The notes: a model not told the origin generated them from the letters alone. A stretch of 47,815 nucleotides of DNA from Alphaproteobacteria bacterium (GCA_030431435.1 JAUIJI010000007.1:1-47815); one strand, 5' to 3'; counted from the first letter of the stretch, positions 1 through 8,073 are shown. Translations and numbers: made by a program.

Positions 1-2098
1 GTTCGGCATTGGTGAAGGTGCCGTTCTTTTCAAGGAAGGTCGAACCCGGCAGGAAGACGTGCGCGTAGTTCGCGGTCTCGTTCAGGAACAGGTCGTGCAC
101 GATCACGCAGTCCATCGCCTCGAGCCCGGCAGCAACGTGCTGGGTGTTCGGATCGGACTGCAGGATGTCTTCGCCCTGGATGTAGATCGCCTTGAAGGTG
201 CCTTCCACGGCGGCATCGAGCATGTTGGGGATGCGCAGGCCCGGTTCCGGATCGAGCGAGACGCCCCAGTCCTTTTCGAACATCTCGCGCGTGGCGACGT
301 CCGACAGGTGGCGATAGCCGGGCAGTTCGTGCGGGAAGCTGCCCATGTCGCAGGCGCCCTGCACGTTGTTCTGGCCGCGCAGCGGGTTCACGCCCACGCC
401 CTTGCGGCCGATGTTGCCGGTGCACATGGCGAGGTTGGCAATGGCCATCACGGTGGACGAACCCTGGCTGTGCTCGGTCACGCCAAGGCCATAATAGATC
501 GCGGCATTGCCGCCGGTGGCATAAAGGCGCGCGGCTTCGCGCAGGTCTTCAGCCGGAACGCGGGTGACAGGCTCCAGCGTTTCGGGGCTGTGGCGTTCTT
601 CCGATACGAAGGCTGCCCAGTCGGCATAGGCATCCGTATCGCAGCGTTCCTCGATGAACTTGGTGTTCGCGAGGCCTTCGGTCACGATGACATGCGCCAT
701 GGCGGTGAGCACGGCGACATTGGTGCCCGGCTGCAGCGGAAGGTGCTGCGCAGCTTCGACATGCGGAGTACGCACAAGGTCGATGCGGCGCGGATCGATC
801 ACGATCAGCTTGGCCCCTTCGCGCAGGCGCTTCTTCAGGCGGCTGGCGAAGACCGGGTGGCCGTCGGTCGGGTTGGCGCCGATCACCAGCGCGACATCGG
901 TGTGCTCGACAGAGTCGAAGTCCTGCGTGCCGGCGCTGGTGCCGAAGGTCGTCTTCAGGCCATAGCCGGTCGGCGAGTGGCACACGCGGGCGCAGGTATC
1001 GGTGTTGTTGGAGCCGAAGACCGAGCGGATCAGCTTCTGCACGAGGAAGGTTTCCTCGTTTGTGCAGCGGCTGGAGGTGATGCCGCCCAGTGCCTTGGGG
1101 CCATGCTCGGCCTTGATTTTGTTGATGCGACTGGTGGTGAAATCGAGCGCCTCTTCCCAGCTGACTTCGCGCCAGGGCTGGTCGATGCTCTCGCGGATCA
1201 TCGGGCTGGTGATGCGGTCCTTGTGGTTGGCATAGCCATAGGCGAAGCGACCCTTCACGCAGCTGTGGCCACGGTTGGCCTTGCCGTCCTTGTAGGGGAC
1301 CATGCGCACGAGCTGCTCGCCGCGCATTTCGGCGCGGAAGGTGCAGCCCACGCCGCAATAGGCGCAGGTGGTGACCACGGCACGCTCGGGCTTGCCGATG
1401 GCCTTGACGCTCTTTTCCTGCAGCGTGGCAGTGGGGCAGGCCTGCACGCAGGCACCGCAGCTGACGCATTCGGAGGACAGGAAATCATCCACGCCCTGAC
1501 CGGCAGAGATCATGCTGGCAAAGCCGCGACCATCCACGGTCAGCGCGAAAGTGCCCTGCACCTCGTTACAGGCGCGCACGCAGCGCGAGCAGACGATGCA
1601 CTTGGAGGCATCGAAATCGAAATAGGGGTTGGAGGTGTCGGTCGCCTCGCCCAGGTGGTTTGCACCTTCATAGCCATAGCGCACATCGCGCAGGCCCACG
1701 GCGGCGGCCTGGTCCTGCAGTTCGCAGTCGTTGTTGGCAGAGCAGGTGAGGCAGTCCAGCGGGTGGTCGGAGATGTAGAGCTCCATCACGCCCTTGCGCA
1801 GCTTGTCGAGGCGCGGGGTCTGCGTTTTCACCTTCATGCCAGGGCCGACAGGCGTGGTGCAGCTGGCGGGCGTGCCGCGCGCACCTTCGATCTCGACCAG
1901 GCACAGGCGGCAGGAACCGAAGGCCTTCACATTGTCCGTGGCGCACAGTTTGGGGATGTCACCACCGGCAACGGCGGCGGCGCGCATCACCGATGTGCCC
2001 GCAGGCACGGTGACTTCGCGGCCATCGATCGTGAGAGTGACCATCTCGTCCGACTTGGATTCAGGCGTGCCGAAATCCTTCTGGCGTTCGTATCCCAT
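1..2098 (-). CDS. fdsA: NAD-dependent formate dehydrogenase alpha subunit, 3' end cut by window edge
   Basis: Catalytic subunit of a cytoplasmic Mo- or W-bis-MGD formate dehydrogenase (formate + NAD+ to CO2 + NADH). About 699 residues are visible out of roughly 950 usual; the C-terminus lies beyond position 1. In order: 2Fe-2S domain (C52, C63, C66, C80), NuoG-like His/Cys cluster (H112, C116, C119, C125), two 4Fe-4S ferredoxin motifs (C167-C177 and C211-C221), the 4Fe-4S of the Mo domain (C245, C248, C252, C280), then the active-site motif ARVCHSPTG, whose C373 should be the metal ligand (Cys, not selenocysteine). The ATG overlaps the mobA stop by one base (TAATG), so the two are translationally coupled. 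Last visible gene of the formaldehyde/formate operon; fdhD may follow outside the window. Family assignment is firm. Confidence 0.96.
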   Translation of the reverse strand, partial: MGYERQKDFGTPESKSDEMVTLTIDGREVTVPAGTSVMRAAAVAGGDIPKLCATDNVKAFGSCRLCLVEIEGARGTPASCTTPVGPGMKVKTQTPRLDKLRKGVMELYISDHPLDCLTCSANNDCELQDQAAAVGLRDVRYGYEGANHLGEATDTSNPYFDFDASKCIVCSRCVRACNEVQGTFALTVDGRGFASMISAGQGVDDFLSSECVSCGACVQACPTATLQEKSVKAIGKPERAVVTTCAYCGVGCTFRAEMRGEQLVRMVPYKDGKANRGHSCVKGRFAYGYANHKDRITSPMIRESIDQPWREVSWEEALDFTTSRINKIKAEHGPKALGGITSSRCTNEETFLVQKLIRSVFGSNNTDTCARVCHSPTGYGLKTTFGTSAGTQDFDSVEHTDVALVIGANPTDGHPVFASRLKKRLREGAKLIVIDPRRIDLVRTPHVEAAQHLPLQPGTNVAVLTAMAHVIVTEGLANTKFIEERCDTDAYADWAAFVSEERHSPETLEPVTRVPAEDLREAARLYATGGNAAIYYGLGVTEHSQGSSTVMAIANLAMCTGNIGRKGVGVNPLRGQNNVQGACDMGSFPHELPGYRHLSDVATREMFEKDWGVSLDPEPGLRIPNMLDAAVEGTFKAIYIQGEDILQSDPNTQHVAAGLEAMDCVIVHDLFLNETANYAHVFLPGSTFLEKNGTFTNAE

Positions 2099-2619
2099 TA
2101 CTTCTGCTCCATCGCGGCCAGATCGGCCGGGGTGTTGATATTTGCCGGTGTGGATGCGCTCTTCACAGGCCGTGCGTTCACGGTCTTCGCGAAGGCAAGC
2201 ATCGAGTGGCGTCCTTCACTCTGGAGGATCGCCTCTGCCGCGCTTGCGGTTTCCACATTCCAATGCCCGATAACGGGCTGCGATTCAAGATAAGCCGGTG
2301 CGGGCGAGAGCTCTGCCAGGAGGTTTTCCGGCAAGGCCACGCTGTCCACGCCGCATGTCAGGATCGAGGTGTAGTCATGATCCTGGGCATGGCGCAGCCC
2401 GCCGGCAATACCGGCAAGAGGCCCCATGCCTGCGCGCGGCCAGTCGGGGATGCAGCGGGCAGGGCCATTCTCCCGCCCGACGATCACCACTTCCTCGCAC
2501 CATGCAGACAGCGCATCGACCGCACGGATGAGCAAGCTGCGCCCGTCCAGCTCGGCCAGCGCCTTGTCGCTGCCGAAACGGGTGCTCATGCCACCTGCGA
2601 GGACGACGCCGAGGATCAT
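2098..2619 (-). CDS. mobA: Molybdenum cofactor guanylyltransferase MobA
   Basis: Transfers GMP from GTP to Mo-molybdopterin to make the MGD cofactor that the adjacent formate dehydrogenase needs. 173 residues, a little shorter than E. coli MobA. The N-terminal nucleotide-binding motif LAGGMSTRFGSDKAL is at residues 7-21 and the metal-binding Asp is likely D92 in TCGVDSVALP. The C-terminus has the NINTPADL motif usual for MobA. It lies between fdsB and fdsA on the same strand; its stop overlaps the fdsA start, while a 124-bp gap containing a hairpin repeat pair separates it from fdsB. Placement inside the fds operon suggests cofactor maturation is co-expressed with its target. Identification is strong from both motif and context. 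Confidence 0.93.
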   Translation of the reverse strand: MILGVVLAGGMSTRFGSDKALAELDGRSLLIRAVDALSAWCEEVVIVGRENGPARCIPDWPRAGMGPLAGIAGGLRHAQDHDYTSILTCGVDSVALPENLLAELSPAPAYLESQPVIGHWNVETASAAEAILQSEGRHSMLAFAKTVNARPVKSASTPANINTPADLAAMEQK

Positions 2620-2637
2620 CAGGATTCTTCCTCTGAT

Positions 2638-2728
2638 CCGTTCGCCCTGAGCTTGTCGAAGGGCCGTCCTTCCTTCTGGCGCACGGCCACAAGAAAAAGC
2701 GGTGCTTCGACAGGCTCAGCACGAACGG
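2638..2728. repeat. Inverted pair of REP-like sphingomonad mini-hairpin repeats
   Basis: Two 28-nt copies face each other, at 2638-2665 (plus) and 2701-2728 (minus). They differ at five positions. Four of these form two compensatory base-pair changes in the short stem: GCCC/GGGC in copy 1 versus GTGC/GCAC in copy 2. The shared loop carries TGAGC(T/C)TGTCGAA. Covariation points to selection or copying as a hairpin. The pair sits between fdsB and mobA inside the operon, where it could affect mRNA stability or read-through. The motif resembles a repeat common in sphingomonad genomes (from memory). Confidence 0.8.
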
Positions 2729-2743
2729 AAAAAGAAATTGTCA

Positions 2744-4303
2744 TTACTCGGCCGCGTCCAGCGCCTTTTCCACGGCGTCAGGGTTGTTCACGAAGTCACC
2801 CGGCCAGTTCTTCAGTGCACTCATCACCGGATAGGGCGTGAAGCCGCCCAGCGCGCAGAGCGAGCCGAACTTCATCGTGTCACAAAGGTCCGTCAGCAGG
2901 GCTATTTCCTGCTCGACGCTGCGGCCCTTGTCCTTGGGCGTGTTGTGCATCTGCGGCGCGGTTTCCAGCGTATCACGCTCGCGCCCGCCGGAACGGATGC
3001 GGTCGATGATTTCGGTGCCGCGCACCGCGCCGATGCGGCAGGGCGTGCACTTGCCGCAGCTTTCCGCCGCGCAGAATTCCATCGCGAAGCGGGCCATCTC
3101 GCCCATGTCGGCGGTATCGTCGAACACGGTGATGCCGGCATGGCCGATCAGCGCGTCAGCATCGGCATATTCCTCATAGCCGAAGGCGATGTCGAACTGG
3201 TCAGGGTGGAGGTATGCGCCCAGCGGACCGCCAACCTGCACGGCCTTGACCGGACGGCCCGATGCCGTGCCGCCGCCGATGTCGTTGACAAGCTGGCCCA
3301 AAGTCATGCCGAATGGGGCTTCGAACAATCCGCCATGCTTGATGTTGCCAGCCAGCTGGATGGGCATGGTGCCCTTCGAGCGGCCAATGCCGCGCTCCGC
3401 ATATTCGGCAGCGCCACCTTCCTTGAGGATATGCGGCACGGCAGCGAGCGACAGCACGTTGTTGACCACGGTCGGGCGGCCAAGGAAGCCTTCGAGCGCG
3501 GGCAGCGGCGGCTTGGCGCGCACTTCGCCGCGCTTGCCTTCAAGCGAGTTCAGCAGCGAAGTTTCTTCGCCGCAGACATAAGCGCCTGCACCCACGCGCA
3601 CTTCGCATTTGAAGGGCGCGATGATATCCGCGCACAGCTTCAGTGCTGCATTGAGCTTGCGGATCGCATCGGGATATTCGCTGCGAAGGTAGATATAGCC
3701 CTGGTCAGCGCCGACGGCTTCACCGGCAATCGCCATGCCTTCGATCAGGGCAAAGGGATCGCCTTCCATCGCCATGCGGTCAGCAAAGGTGCCGCTATCG
3801 CCTTCGTCGGCATTGCAAACGATGTATTTCTTGGGGCCGGGTGCGCCGAGCACCGTCTTCCACTTGATGCCGGTGGGGAAGCCCGCACCGCCACGGCCAC
3901 GCAGGCCCGAGGCGGTCACTTCCTCGACAATCTGTTCCGGGCCGATCTGGCGCGCGCGCTTGAGGCCGGACCAGCCGCCATGCGCTTCATAGTCTTCAAG
4001 GCTCAGCGGGCGCGTCTTGCCAGCGCGGGCGAAGGTGAGGCGCGTCTGCGCGGCGATGAAGGGATGCTCTTCGATCGTGCCGATGGCCTTGTCGGACGAT
4101 CCGTCAAGGATGGCATCGACATCGTCCAGCGTTGCCGGGCCAAAACCCTTGCCATCGATCTCTACCAGTGGCTCGAGCCACTGCATGCCCCAGCTGGAGG
4201 TGCGGTGCACTTCGCAGCCCTTCTTTTCGAAGGCTGCGGCGAGCTTGTCTGCGCCTGCCGCACGGGCCAGCGCGTCGTCGGAAATCTTCACGATCTGGGT
4301 CAT
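2744..4303 (-). CDS. fdsB: NAD-dependent formate dehydrogenase beta subunit (NuoF-like diaphorase)
   Basis: FMN- and NAD-binding subunit that passes electrons from the Fe-S chain of the alpha subunit to NAD+. 519 residues. The N-terminal ~100 residues form a thioredoxin-like 2Fe-2S-type region that has lost most cluster cysteines, as is common in FdsB. The NuoF core follows with the FMN motif GRGGAGFPTG (136-145), the NADEGDSGTFADR region (165-176), and the 4Fe-4S motif ESCGKCTPCR (C416, C419, C422) with the fourth Cys in SLCALGG (C483). The start overlaps the fdsG stop by four bases (ATGA), so expression is coupled. 124 bp with an inverted repeat pair separate it from mobA. Soluble cytoplasmic enzyme. 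Confidence 0.96.
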   Translation of the reverse strand: MTQIVKISDDALARAAGADKLAAAFEKKGCEVHRTSSWGMQWLEPLVEIDGKGFGPATLDDVDAILDGSSDKAIGTIEEHPFIAAQTRLTFARAGKTRPLSLEDYEAHGGWSGLKRARQIGPEQIVEEVTASGLRGRGGAGFPTGIKWKTVLGAPGPKKYIVCNADEGDSGTFADRMAMEGDPFALIEGMAIAGEAVGADQGYIYLRSEYPDAIRKLNAALKLCADIIAPFKCEVRVGAGAYVCGEETSLLNSLEGKRGEVRAKPPLPALEGFLGRPTVVNNVLSLAAVPHILKEGGAAEYAERGIGRSKGTMPIQLAGNIKHGGLFEAPFGMTLGQLVNDIGGGTASGRPVKAVQVGGPLGAYLHPDQFDIAFGYEEYADADALIGHAGITVFDDTADMGEMARFAMEFCAAESCGKCTPCRIGAVRGTEIIDRIRSGGRERDTLETAPQMHNTPKDKGRSVEQEIALLTDLCDTMKFGSLCALGGFTPYPVMSALKNWPGDFVNNPDAVEKALDAAE

Positions 4304-4728
4304 GCGTTTTCTACCAGCTTTGTCACGGCTTCCTTGTCCAGCCGGATATGAAGGTCGTCACCCGTGCGCGCGGCGGGGCCGGAGCTGCACAGGCCGAGGC
4401 AATAGACGGTCTGGATTTTCACCCGGTCGCCTGCTGCGGCCTTGGCATCGCCAATGATGTTCTCGACGCCGCGTGCCTTGCAGGCTTCCGCGCGGCAGAT
4501 CTGCACCACGGGGCGCGTTTCCGGCTCCGGCGTGTAGTCATGGTAGAAGCTCACCACGCCGTGCACTTCGGCGCGGCTGAGGTTGAGGCCCTTGGCGATC
4601 AGCGCTTCGGCTTCGGTGTCGACGCAGCCGAATTCTTCCTGCACGTCATGCAGGATCGGCAGCAGCGGCCCTTCGCGGCCATGGTGTTCGGCAATGATCT
4701 CGCCGATTTTTTGTTCTTTTGTGCTCAT
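4300..4728 (-). CDS. fdsG: NAD-dependent formate dehydrogenase gamma subunit (NuoE-like)
   Basis: Small 2Fe-2S subunit of the formate dehydrogenase, related to NuoE. 142 residues from the ATG at 4728, chosen because it has a GAGAGA ribosome-binding site and gives the usual N-terminus; a longer in-frame start would run into fghA. The 2Fe-2S ligands are C78, C83, C110 and C114 in the CRAEAC and CLGLC motifs. It overlaps fdsB by ATGA and starts 8 bp after the fghA stop. Gene order fdsG-fdsB-(mobA)-fdsA matches the fds operon layout of Rhodobacter/Cupriavidus-type enzymes apart from the inserted mobA. Confidence 0.96.
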   Translation of the reverse strand: MSTKEQKIGEIIAEHHGREGPLLPILHDVQEEFGCVDTEAEALIAKGLNLSRAEVHGVVSFYHDYTPEPETRPVVQICRAEACKARGVENIIGDAKAAAGDRVKIQTVYCLGLCSSGPAARTGDDLHIRLDKEAVTKLVENA

Positions 4729-4736
4729 GTTCTCTC

Positions 4737-5576
4737 TCAGGCTTTGAGCCTTGCGGCGTGCCATTCGATGTGATCGGCCATGAAGGTCGAGATGAAGTAA
4801 TAGGAGTGGTCGTAGCCATCGTGGAGGCGGATCGTCGCGTCCATACCGGCTTTGGTGACAGCCTCTTCGAGCAGGTGCGTCTTCAATTGCTCTTCAAGGA
4901 AGTTGTCGGCGCGCCCCTGGTCCACCAGCAGGTCTGGCAGGCGGGCCCCGTCTTCGATCAGGACGCAGGCGTCATATTCGCGCCAGGCCGCCTTGTCCGC
5001 GCCGATATATCCCGTCAGCGCCTTCTCGCCCCACGGGCAATTGAGCGGGCTGACGATGGGCGCAAAGGCGCTGGTCGACTTGTACCGACCGGGATTGCGC
5101 AAGGATATGGTGAGCGCGCCATGGCCGCCCATCGAATGGCCGGTGATGCCTTGCCGCTCCATGTCGACCGGGAAGTTCTCGGCAACCAGCGCGGGCAGTT
5201 CTTCCTCGACATAGCGGCGCATGTGGAAATGCCCGGACCAGGGGGCTTCGGTCGCGTTGACATAGAAGCCCGCGCCCTTGCCAAAATCATAGCCTTCATC
5301 GTCAGGCACATCATCACCGCGCGGGCTCGTGTCGGGGCAAACGAAGATGATGCCGTTGTCAGCACAGGCCTTCCGGTATTCGCCTTTTTCCATGACATTG
5401 GCATGGGTGCAGGTGAGGCCCGACAGGTAGAACAGCACCGGCAGCTTCGCGCCGGCCTCATGCTCGGGCACGAAGACCGCGAAAGTCATGCTGGTGCCGG
5501 TGGCGGTGCTGTCGTGTGAATACACGCCCTGCGTGCCGCCGAAGGCCTTGTTCTCGCTGACGGTTTCCAAACTCAT
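4737..5576 (-). CDS. fghA: S-formylglutathione hydrolase
   Basis: Hydrolyses S-formylglutathione to formate and glutathione, the step between FrmA and formate dehydrogenase. 279 residues from the ATG at 5576, which has an AGGA ribosome-binding site and avoids overlap with the upstream VOC gene. Alpha/beta-hydrolase (esterase D family): nucleophile S148 in GHSMGGHG, with D224 (GRADNF) and H257 (YDHSYYF) as the likely rest of the triad. Oxyanion-loop sequence LSGLTCTHAN is at 51-60. Neighbours on the same strand are the VOC genes upstream and fdsGB downstream, so the whole chain from formaldehyde to CO2 is linked. Cytoplasmic. Confidence 0.97.
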   Translation of the reverse strand: MSLETVSENKAFGGTQGVYSHDSTATGTSMTFAVFVPEHEAGAKLPVLFYLSGLTCTHANVMEKGEYRKACADNGIIFVCPDTSPRGDDVPDDEGYDFGKGAGFYVNATEAPWSGHFHMRRYVEEELPALVAENFPVDMERQGITGHSMGGHGALTISLRNPGRYKSTSAFAPIVSPLNCPWGEKALTGYIGADKAAWREYDACVLIEDGARLPDLLVDQGRADNFLEEQLKTHLLEEAVTKAGMDATIRLHDGYDHSYYFISTFMADHIEWHAARLKA

Positions 5577-5587
5577 GCGTCCTGCCT

Positions 5588-5968
5588 TCAGCCCACTGCC
5601 TTGAGCAGGCACAGCTTGTGTCCGTCAGGATCGCGCAGATAGGCGAGGTAGAGCTTCTTCTCGCCGAAATCGCGCACGCCGGGCGGGTCTTCGCAAGCCG
5701 TGCCGCCATTGGCGAGGCCGGCTGCGTGCCAGGCATTGCCCTTTTCCTCACTGTCCACCGCGATGCCGATGGTGTTGCCATTGGCCGGATTGGCAGGCTC
5801 GCCATTGATTGGCTTGGTCACCATGAAGATGCCGCCATTGTGAGCATAGACGAGACGGCCCTTGGGATCATAGATGCCTTCCGGTCCGCCCAGCGCGGTG
5901 AAGGTGGCATCGTAGAACGCCTTGGACTTTTCGAGGTCGTTCGATCCGACCATGTGATGGCTGTACAT
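5588..5968 (-). CDS. VOC (glyoxalase-fold) family protein, copy 3 of 3
   Basis: Third of three tandem paralogues between frmA and fghA. 126 residues, a single vicinal-oxygen-chelate domain of two beta-alpha-beta-beta-beta units: N-terminal YSHHMVGSNDLEKSKAFYDA, central NGNTIGIAV, helix NAWHAAGLANGG, and C-terminal YLAYLRDPDGHKLCLL. The first metal-ligand His (residue 4) is kept; the usual C-terminal Glu ligand (NKIEAV-type motif) is replaced by Cys. VOC proteins include glyoxalase I, which acts on glutathione hemithioacetals. S-hydroxymethylglutathione is such a compound, so a role in formaldehyde handling is plausible but is only inference. Spacing to the flanking genes is 6-11 bp, so it is co-transcribed. 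Confidence 0.85.
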   Translation of the reverse strand: MYSHHMVGSNDLEKSKAFYDATFTALGGPEGIYDPKGRLVYAHNGGIFMVTKPINGEPANPANGNTIGIAVDSEEKGNAWHAAGLANGGTACEDPPGVRDFGEKKLYLAYLRDPDGHKLCLLKAVG

Positions 5969-5974
5969 GAGGGG

Positions 5975-6355
5975 TTATCCTTCGACATTGGTGGTGAAGG
6001 CACACAGCTTGTTTCCCACCGGATCGCGCAGGTAAGCGCCGTAAAGCTTGTTCTCGCCCATGTCGCGGCGACCGGGCGGGCCATCGCAGGTGCCACCGTT
6101 CGCCAAGCCAGCAGAATGCCATGCATCGACTTCCTGCTGGCTCTTGGCGGACAGGCCGATGGTGCCGCCATTGGCAAAGCTTGCCTCTTCCCCGTTGCGC
6201 GGGCGCACGACGCTGAAGAAACCGCTTTTGTAATCGCCGTAATAGGCGCTTTCACCCATGCGGTTGCCGGGAATCCCCAGCGCCCCGAAGGTCGCATCGA
6301 AGAATGATGCGGACGCTTCGGGATCATTGGTTCCCACCACGATATGGGTGAACAT
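5975..6355 (-). CDS. VOC (glyoxalase-fold) family protein, copy 2 of 3
   Basis: Middle paralogue, 126 residues from the ATG at 6355; a GTG two codons earlier is possible but would lengthen it relative to its sisters. Motifs: MFTHIVVGTNDPEASASFFD, NGGTIGLSAKS, VDAWHSAGLANGG and YGAYLRDPVGNKLCAF. As in the other two copies, the N-terminal His ligand remains, the second ligand position (often GTHVAF in relatives) is Thr, and the C-terminal Glu is Cys. Gap to copy 3 is 6 bp and to copy 1 is 11 bp. Specific function unknown; the shared substitutions suggest the three arose by duplication and keep one chemistry. Confidence 0.85.
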   Translation of the reverse strand: MFTHIVVGTNDPEASASFFDATFGALGIPGNRMGESAYYGDYKSGFFSVVRPRNGEEASFANGGTIGLSAKSQQEVDAWHSAGLANGGTCDGPPGRRDMGENKLYGAYLRDPVGNKLCAFTTNVEG

Positions 6356-6366
6356 CGACACGGCTA

Positions 6367-6747
6367 TCAGGCGTTTTCGTTCGGTGCGAAAGCGCAGATC
6401 TTGTTGCCATCGGGATCGCGCAGGTAAGCGCCATACATGTGGCCCGGCGAGCTTTCGCGCACACCCGGTGCTCCTTCATCGGTGCCGCCCGCAGCGAGAC
6501 CGGCTGCGTGCCATGCATCGACTTCGGCATAGCTCTTGGCCTTGAGGCCCAGCGTCGCGCCGTTCGAAACGCAGGCTGCTTCGCCATTGGCAGGCTTGCA
6601 CACGGCAACTGCGCCGTCGGCATTGGCATAGACTGTGCCGTGCGGCAGTTCATGGCCAGGGCCGACACCGATTTCGCTCATCGTGGCATTGTAGAACGCG
6701 CGCGACTTTTCGATGTCATTGGTGCCAAGGAAAACGTGATTGATCAT
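6367..6747 (-). CDS. VOC (glyoxalase-fold) family protein, copy 1 of 3
   Basis: First of the three tandem copies, 126 residues, with the best ribosome-binding site (AGAGGAG before the ATG at 6747). Motifs: INHVFLGTNDIEKSRAFYNA, NGATLGLKAKS, VDAWHAAGLAAGG and YGAYLRDPDGNKICAF; His at residue 4, Cys replacing the C-terminal Glu ligand. It starts 158 bp after the frmA stop; that gap holds two stem-loops, so the VOC-fgh-fds genes may be partly uncoupled from frmA. Known relatives are mostly annotated only as VOC or glyoxalase/bleomycin-resistance proteins; no substrate can be read from sequence alone. Confidence 0.86.
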   Translation of the reverse strand: MINHVFLGTNDIEKSRAFYNATMSEIGVGPGHELPHGTVYANADGAVAVCKPANGEAACVSNGATLGLKAKSYAEVDAWHAAGLAAGGTDEGAPGVRESSPGHMYGAYLRDPDGNKICAFAPNENA

Positions 6748-6778
6748 GGGTCAGTTGCTCCTCTCAAAACAACGCGAA

Positions 6779-6800
6779 ACACCCGAGGGGATTCGGGTGT
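6779..6800 (-). other. Stem-loop upstream of the VOC genes
   Basis: Inverted repeat ACACCCGA/TCGGGTGT (6779-6786 with 6793-6800, 6-nt loop) in the frmA-VOC gap, about 30 bp upstream of the first VOC start. It could be an operator, an mRNA leader hairpin or a processing site. No clear T-tract follows on either strand. Confidence 0.4.
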
Positions 6801-6863
6801 GCGTGACTCGGTTCATCACATAGCCGAAAACTTCGGTAATGTGAAAGAATGAATTGGCGATGT

Positions 6864-6898
6864 GCGGCACCTGCGAAACGCCTTGTCGCAGGTGCCGC
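6864..6898 (-). terminator. Strong stem-loop just after frmA
   Basis: Perfect 13-bp inverted repeat: GCGGCACCTGCGA at 6864-6876 and TCGCAGGTGCCGC at 6886-6898, with a 9-nt loop. It starts 8 bp after the frmA stop codon (minus strand). It lacks a U-run, so it may be a partial terminator or a 3'-end stabilising hairpin that sets frmA mRNA above the rest of the operon. Confidence 0.55.
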
Positions 6899-6905
6899 GA
6901 ATTCA

Positions 6906-8018
6906 TCAGAAGACGACGACCGAGCGGATGGATTTGCCTTCGTGCATCAGGTCGAAGGCGGTGTTGATCTCTTCCAGCCCCATGACGTGGGTGATCATCG
7001 GGTCGATCTCGATCTTGCCCTGCATGTACATGTCGACGATCTTCGGCACGTCGGTCCGGCCCTTCGCGCCGCCGAAGGCCGTGCCGCGCCAGTTGCGGCC
7101 CGTCACCAGCTGGAACGGGCGCGTGGCGATTTCCTTGCCCGCTTCGGCCACGCCGATGATCACACTGGTGCCCCAGCCGCGGTGGCAGGCTTCCAGCGCC
7201 GTGCGCATTACCTCGGTATTGCCGGTGGCATCGAAGGTGTAGTCCGCCCCGCCATCGGTCATCTCGACGATCTTCGCGACAATGTCCTCGCGGCTCATGC
7301 CCTTGGTGTTGAGGAATTCGGTCATGCCGAACTTGCGGCCCCATTCTTCGCGGTCGGGATTGATGTCGACGCCAATGATCTTGTTGGCACCGGCAAGCCG
7401 CGCACCCTGGATCACGTTCAGACCGATCCCGCCAAGGCCGAACACCACGACATTGTCGCCCACCTGCACCTTGGCGGTATTGGTGACAGCGCCCACGCCG
7501 GTCGTGACGCCGCAACCGATGTAGCAGCTTGACTGGAACGGTGCGTCCTTGCGGATCTTGGCGACGGCGATCTCCGGCAGCACGGTGAAGTTCGAGAAGG
7601 TCGAACAGCCCATGTAGTGGAAGATCGTCTCGCCCTTGTAGCTGAAGCGGCTGGTGCCGTCCGGCATCAGGCCCTGCCCTTGGGTAGCGCGGATCGCGGT
7701 GCAAAGGTTCGTCTTGCCCGACAGGCACGACTTACACTGGCGGCATTCCGGGGTGTAGAGCGGGATCACGTGATCATCCGGTGCGACCGAGGTCACGCCC
7801 GGGCCAACCTCGCGCACGATGCCGGCGCCTTCATGGCCCAGGATCGAAGGGAAGATGCCTTCGCTATCGAACCCGTCCAGCGTGTAGGCGTCCGTATGGC
7901 AGATGCCGGTGGCCATGATCTCGACCAGGACCTCGCCTTCCTTCGGGCCTTCGAGGTCCACTTCGACAATCTCGAGCGGCTTCTTCGCTTCAAAGGCTAC
8001 GGCGGCACGGGTTTTCAT
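6906..8018 (-). CDS. frmA: S-(hydroxymethyl)glutathione dehydrogenase / class III alcohol dehydrogenase
   Basis: Zn-dependent dehydrogenase that oxidises S-hydroxymethylglutathione (formaldehyde + GSH) to S-formylglutathione with NAD+; it also reduces S-nitrosoglutathione. 370 residues, normal length. Catalytic Zn ligands C40, H62 and C169 (GICHTD, GHEGAG, CGVTTG); structural Zn C92, C95, C98, C106; Rossmann motif GLGGIG at 194-199; and the class III signature MPDGTSRF. Start ATG at 8018 with an AAGGAGCG site. First gene of the formaldehyde operon on the minus strand. Two dyads lie in the 126-bp upstream gap; no FrmR or Gfa homologue is visible in the window. Confidence 0.98.
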   Translation of the reverse strand: MKTRAAVAFEAKKPLEIVEVDLEGPKEGEVLVEIMATGICHTDAYTLDGFDSEGIFPSILGHEGAGIVREVGPGVTSVAPDDHVIPLYTPECRQCKSCLSGKTNLCTAIRATQGQGLMPDGTSRFSYKGETIFHYMGCSTFSNFTVLPEIAVAKIRKDAPFQSSCYIGCGVTTGVGAVTNTAKVQVGDNVVVFGLGGIGLNVIQGARLAGANKIIGVDINPDREEWGRKFGMTEFLNTKGMSREDIVAKIVEMTDGGADYTFDATGNTEVMRTALEACHRGWGTSVIIGVAEAGKEIATRPFQLVTGRNWRGTAFGGAKGRTDVPKIVDMYMQGKIEIDPMITHVMGLEEINTAFDLMHEGKSIRSVVVF

Positions 8019-8048
8019 CGGGATCGCTCCTTGCGTTATTGTCAGTCG

Positions 8049-8073
8049 TTTCCGGTTTGCGGCCTACCGGAAA
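8049..8073 (-). promoter_or_regulatory. Candidate operator upstream of frmA
   Basis: Perfect 8-bp dyad TTTCCGGT/ACCGGAAA at 8049-8056 and 8066-8073 with a 9-nt spacer, 31 bp upstream of the frmA start. A second imperfect dyad (GGGG at 8080-8083 with CCCC at 8089-8092, flanked by TGACA/TGTCA) follows at once. Both sit where a repressor or activator of frmA would bind. The regulator is not identifiable. Confidence 0.45.

Noticed and set aside
59-2293. A 744-codon open frame on the plus strand over fdsA and mobA
   Set aside because: It is the antisense of clear Fe-S/Mo genes; high GC creates long open frames. No domain is recognisable in it.
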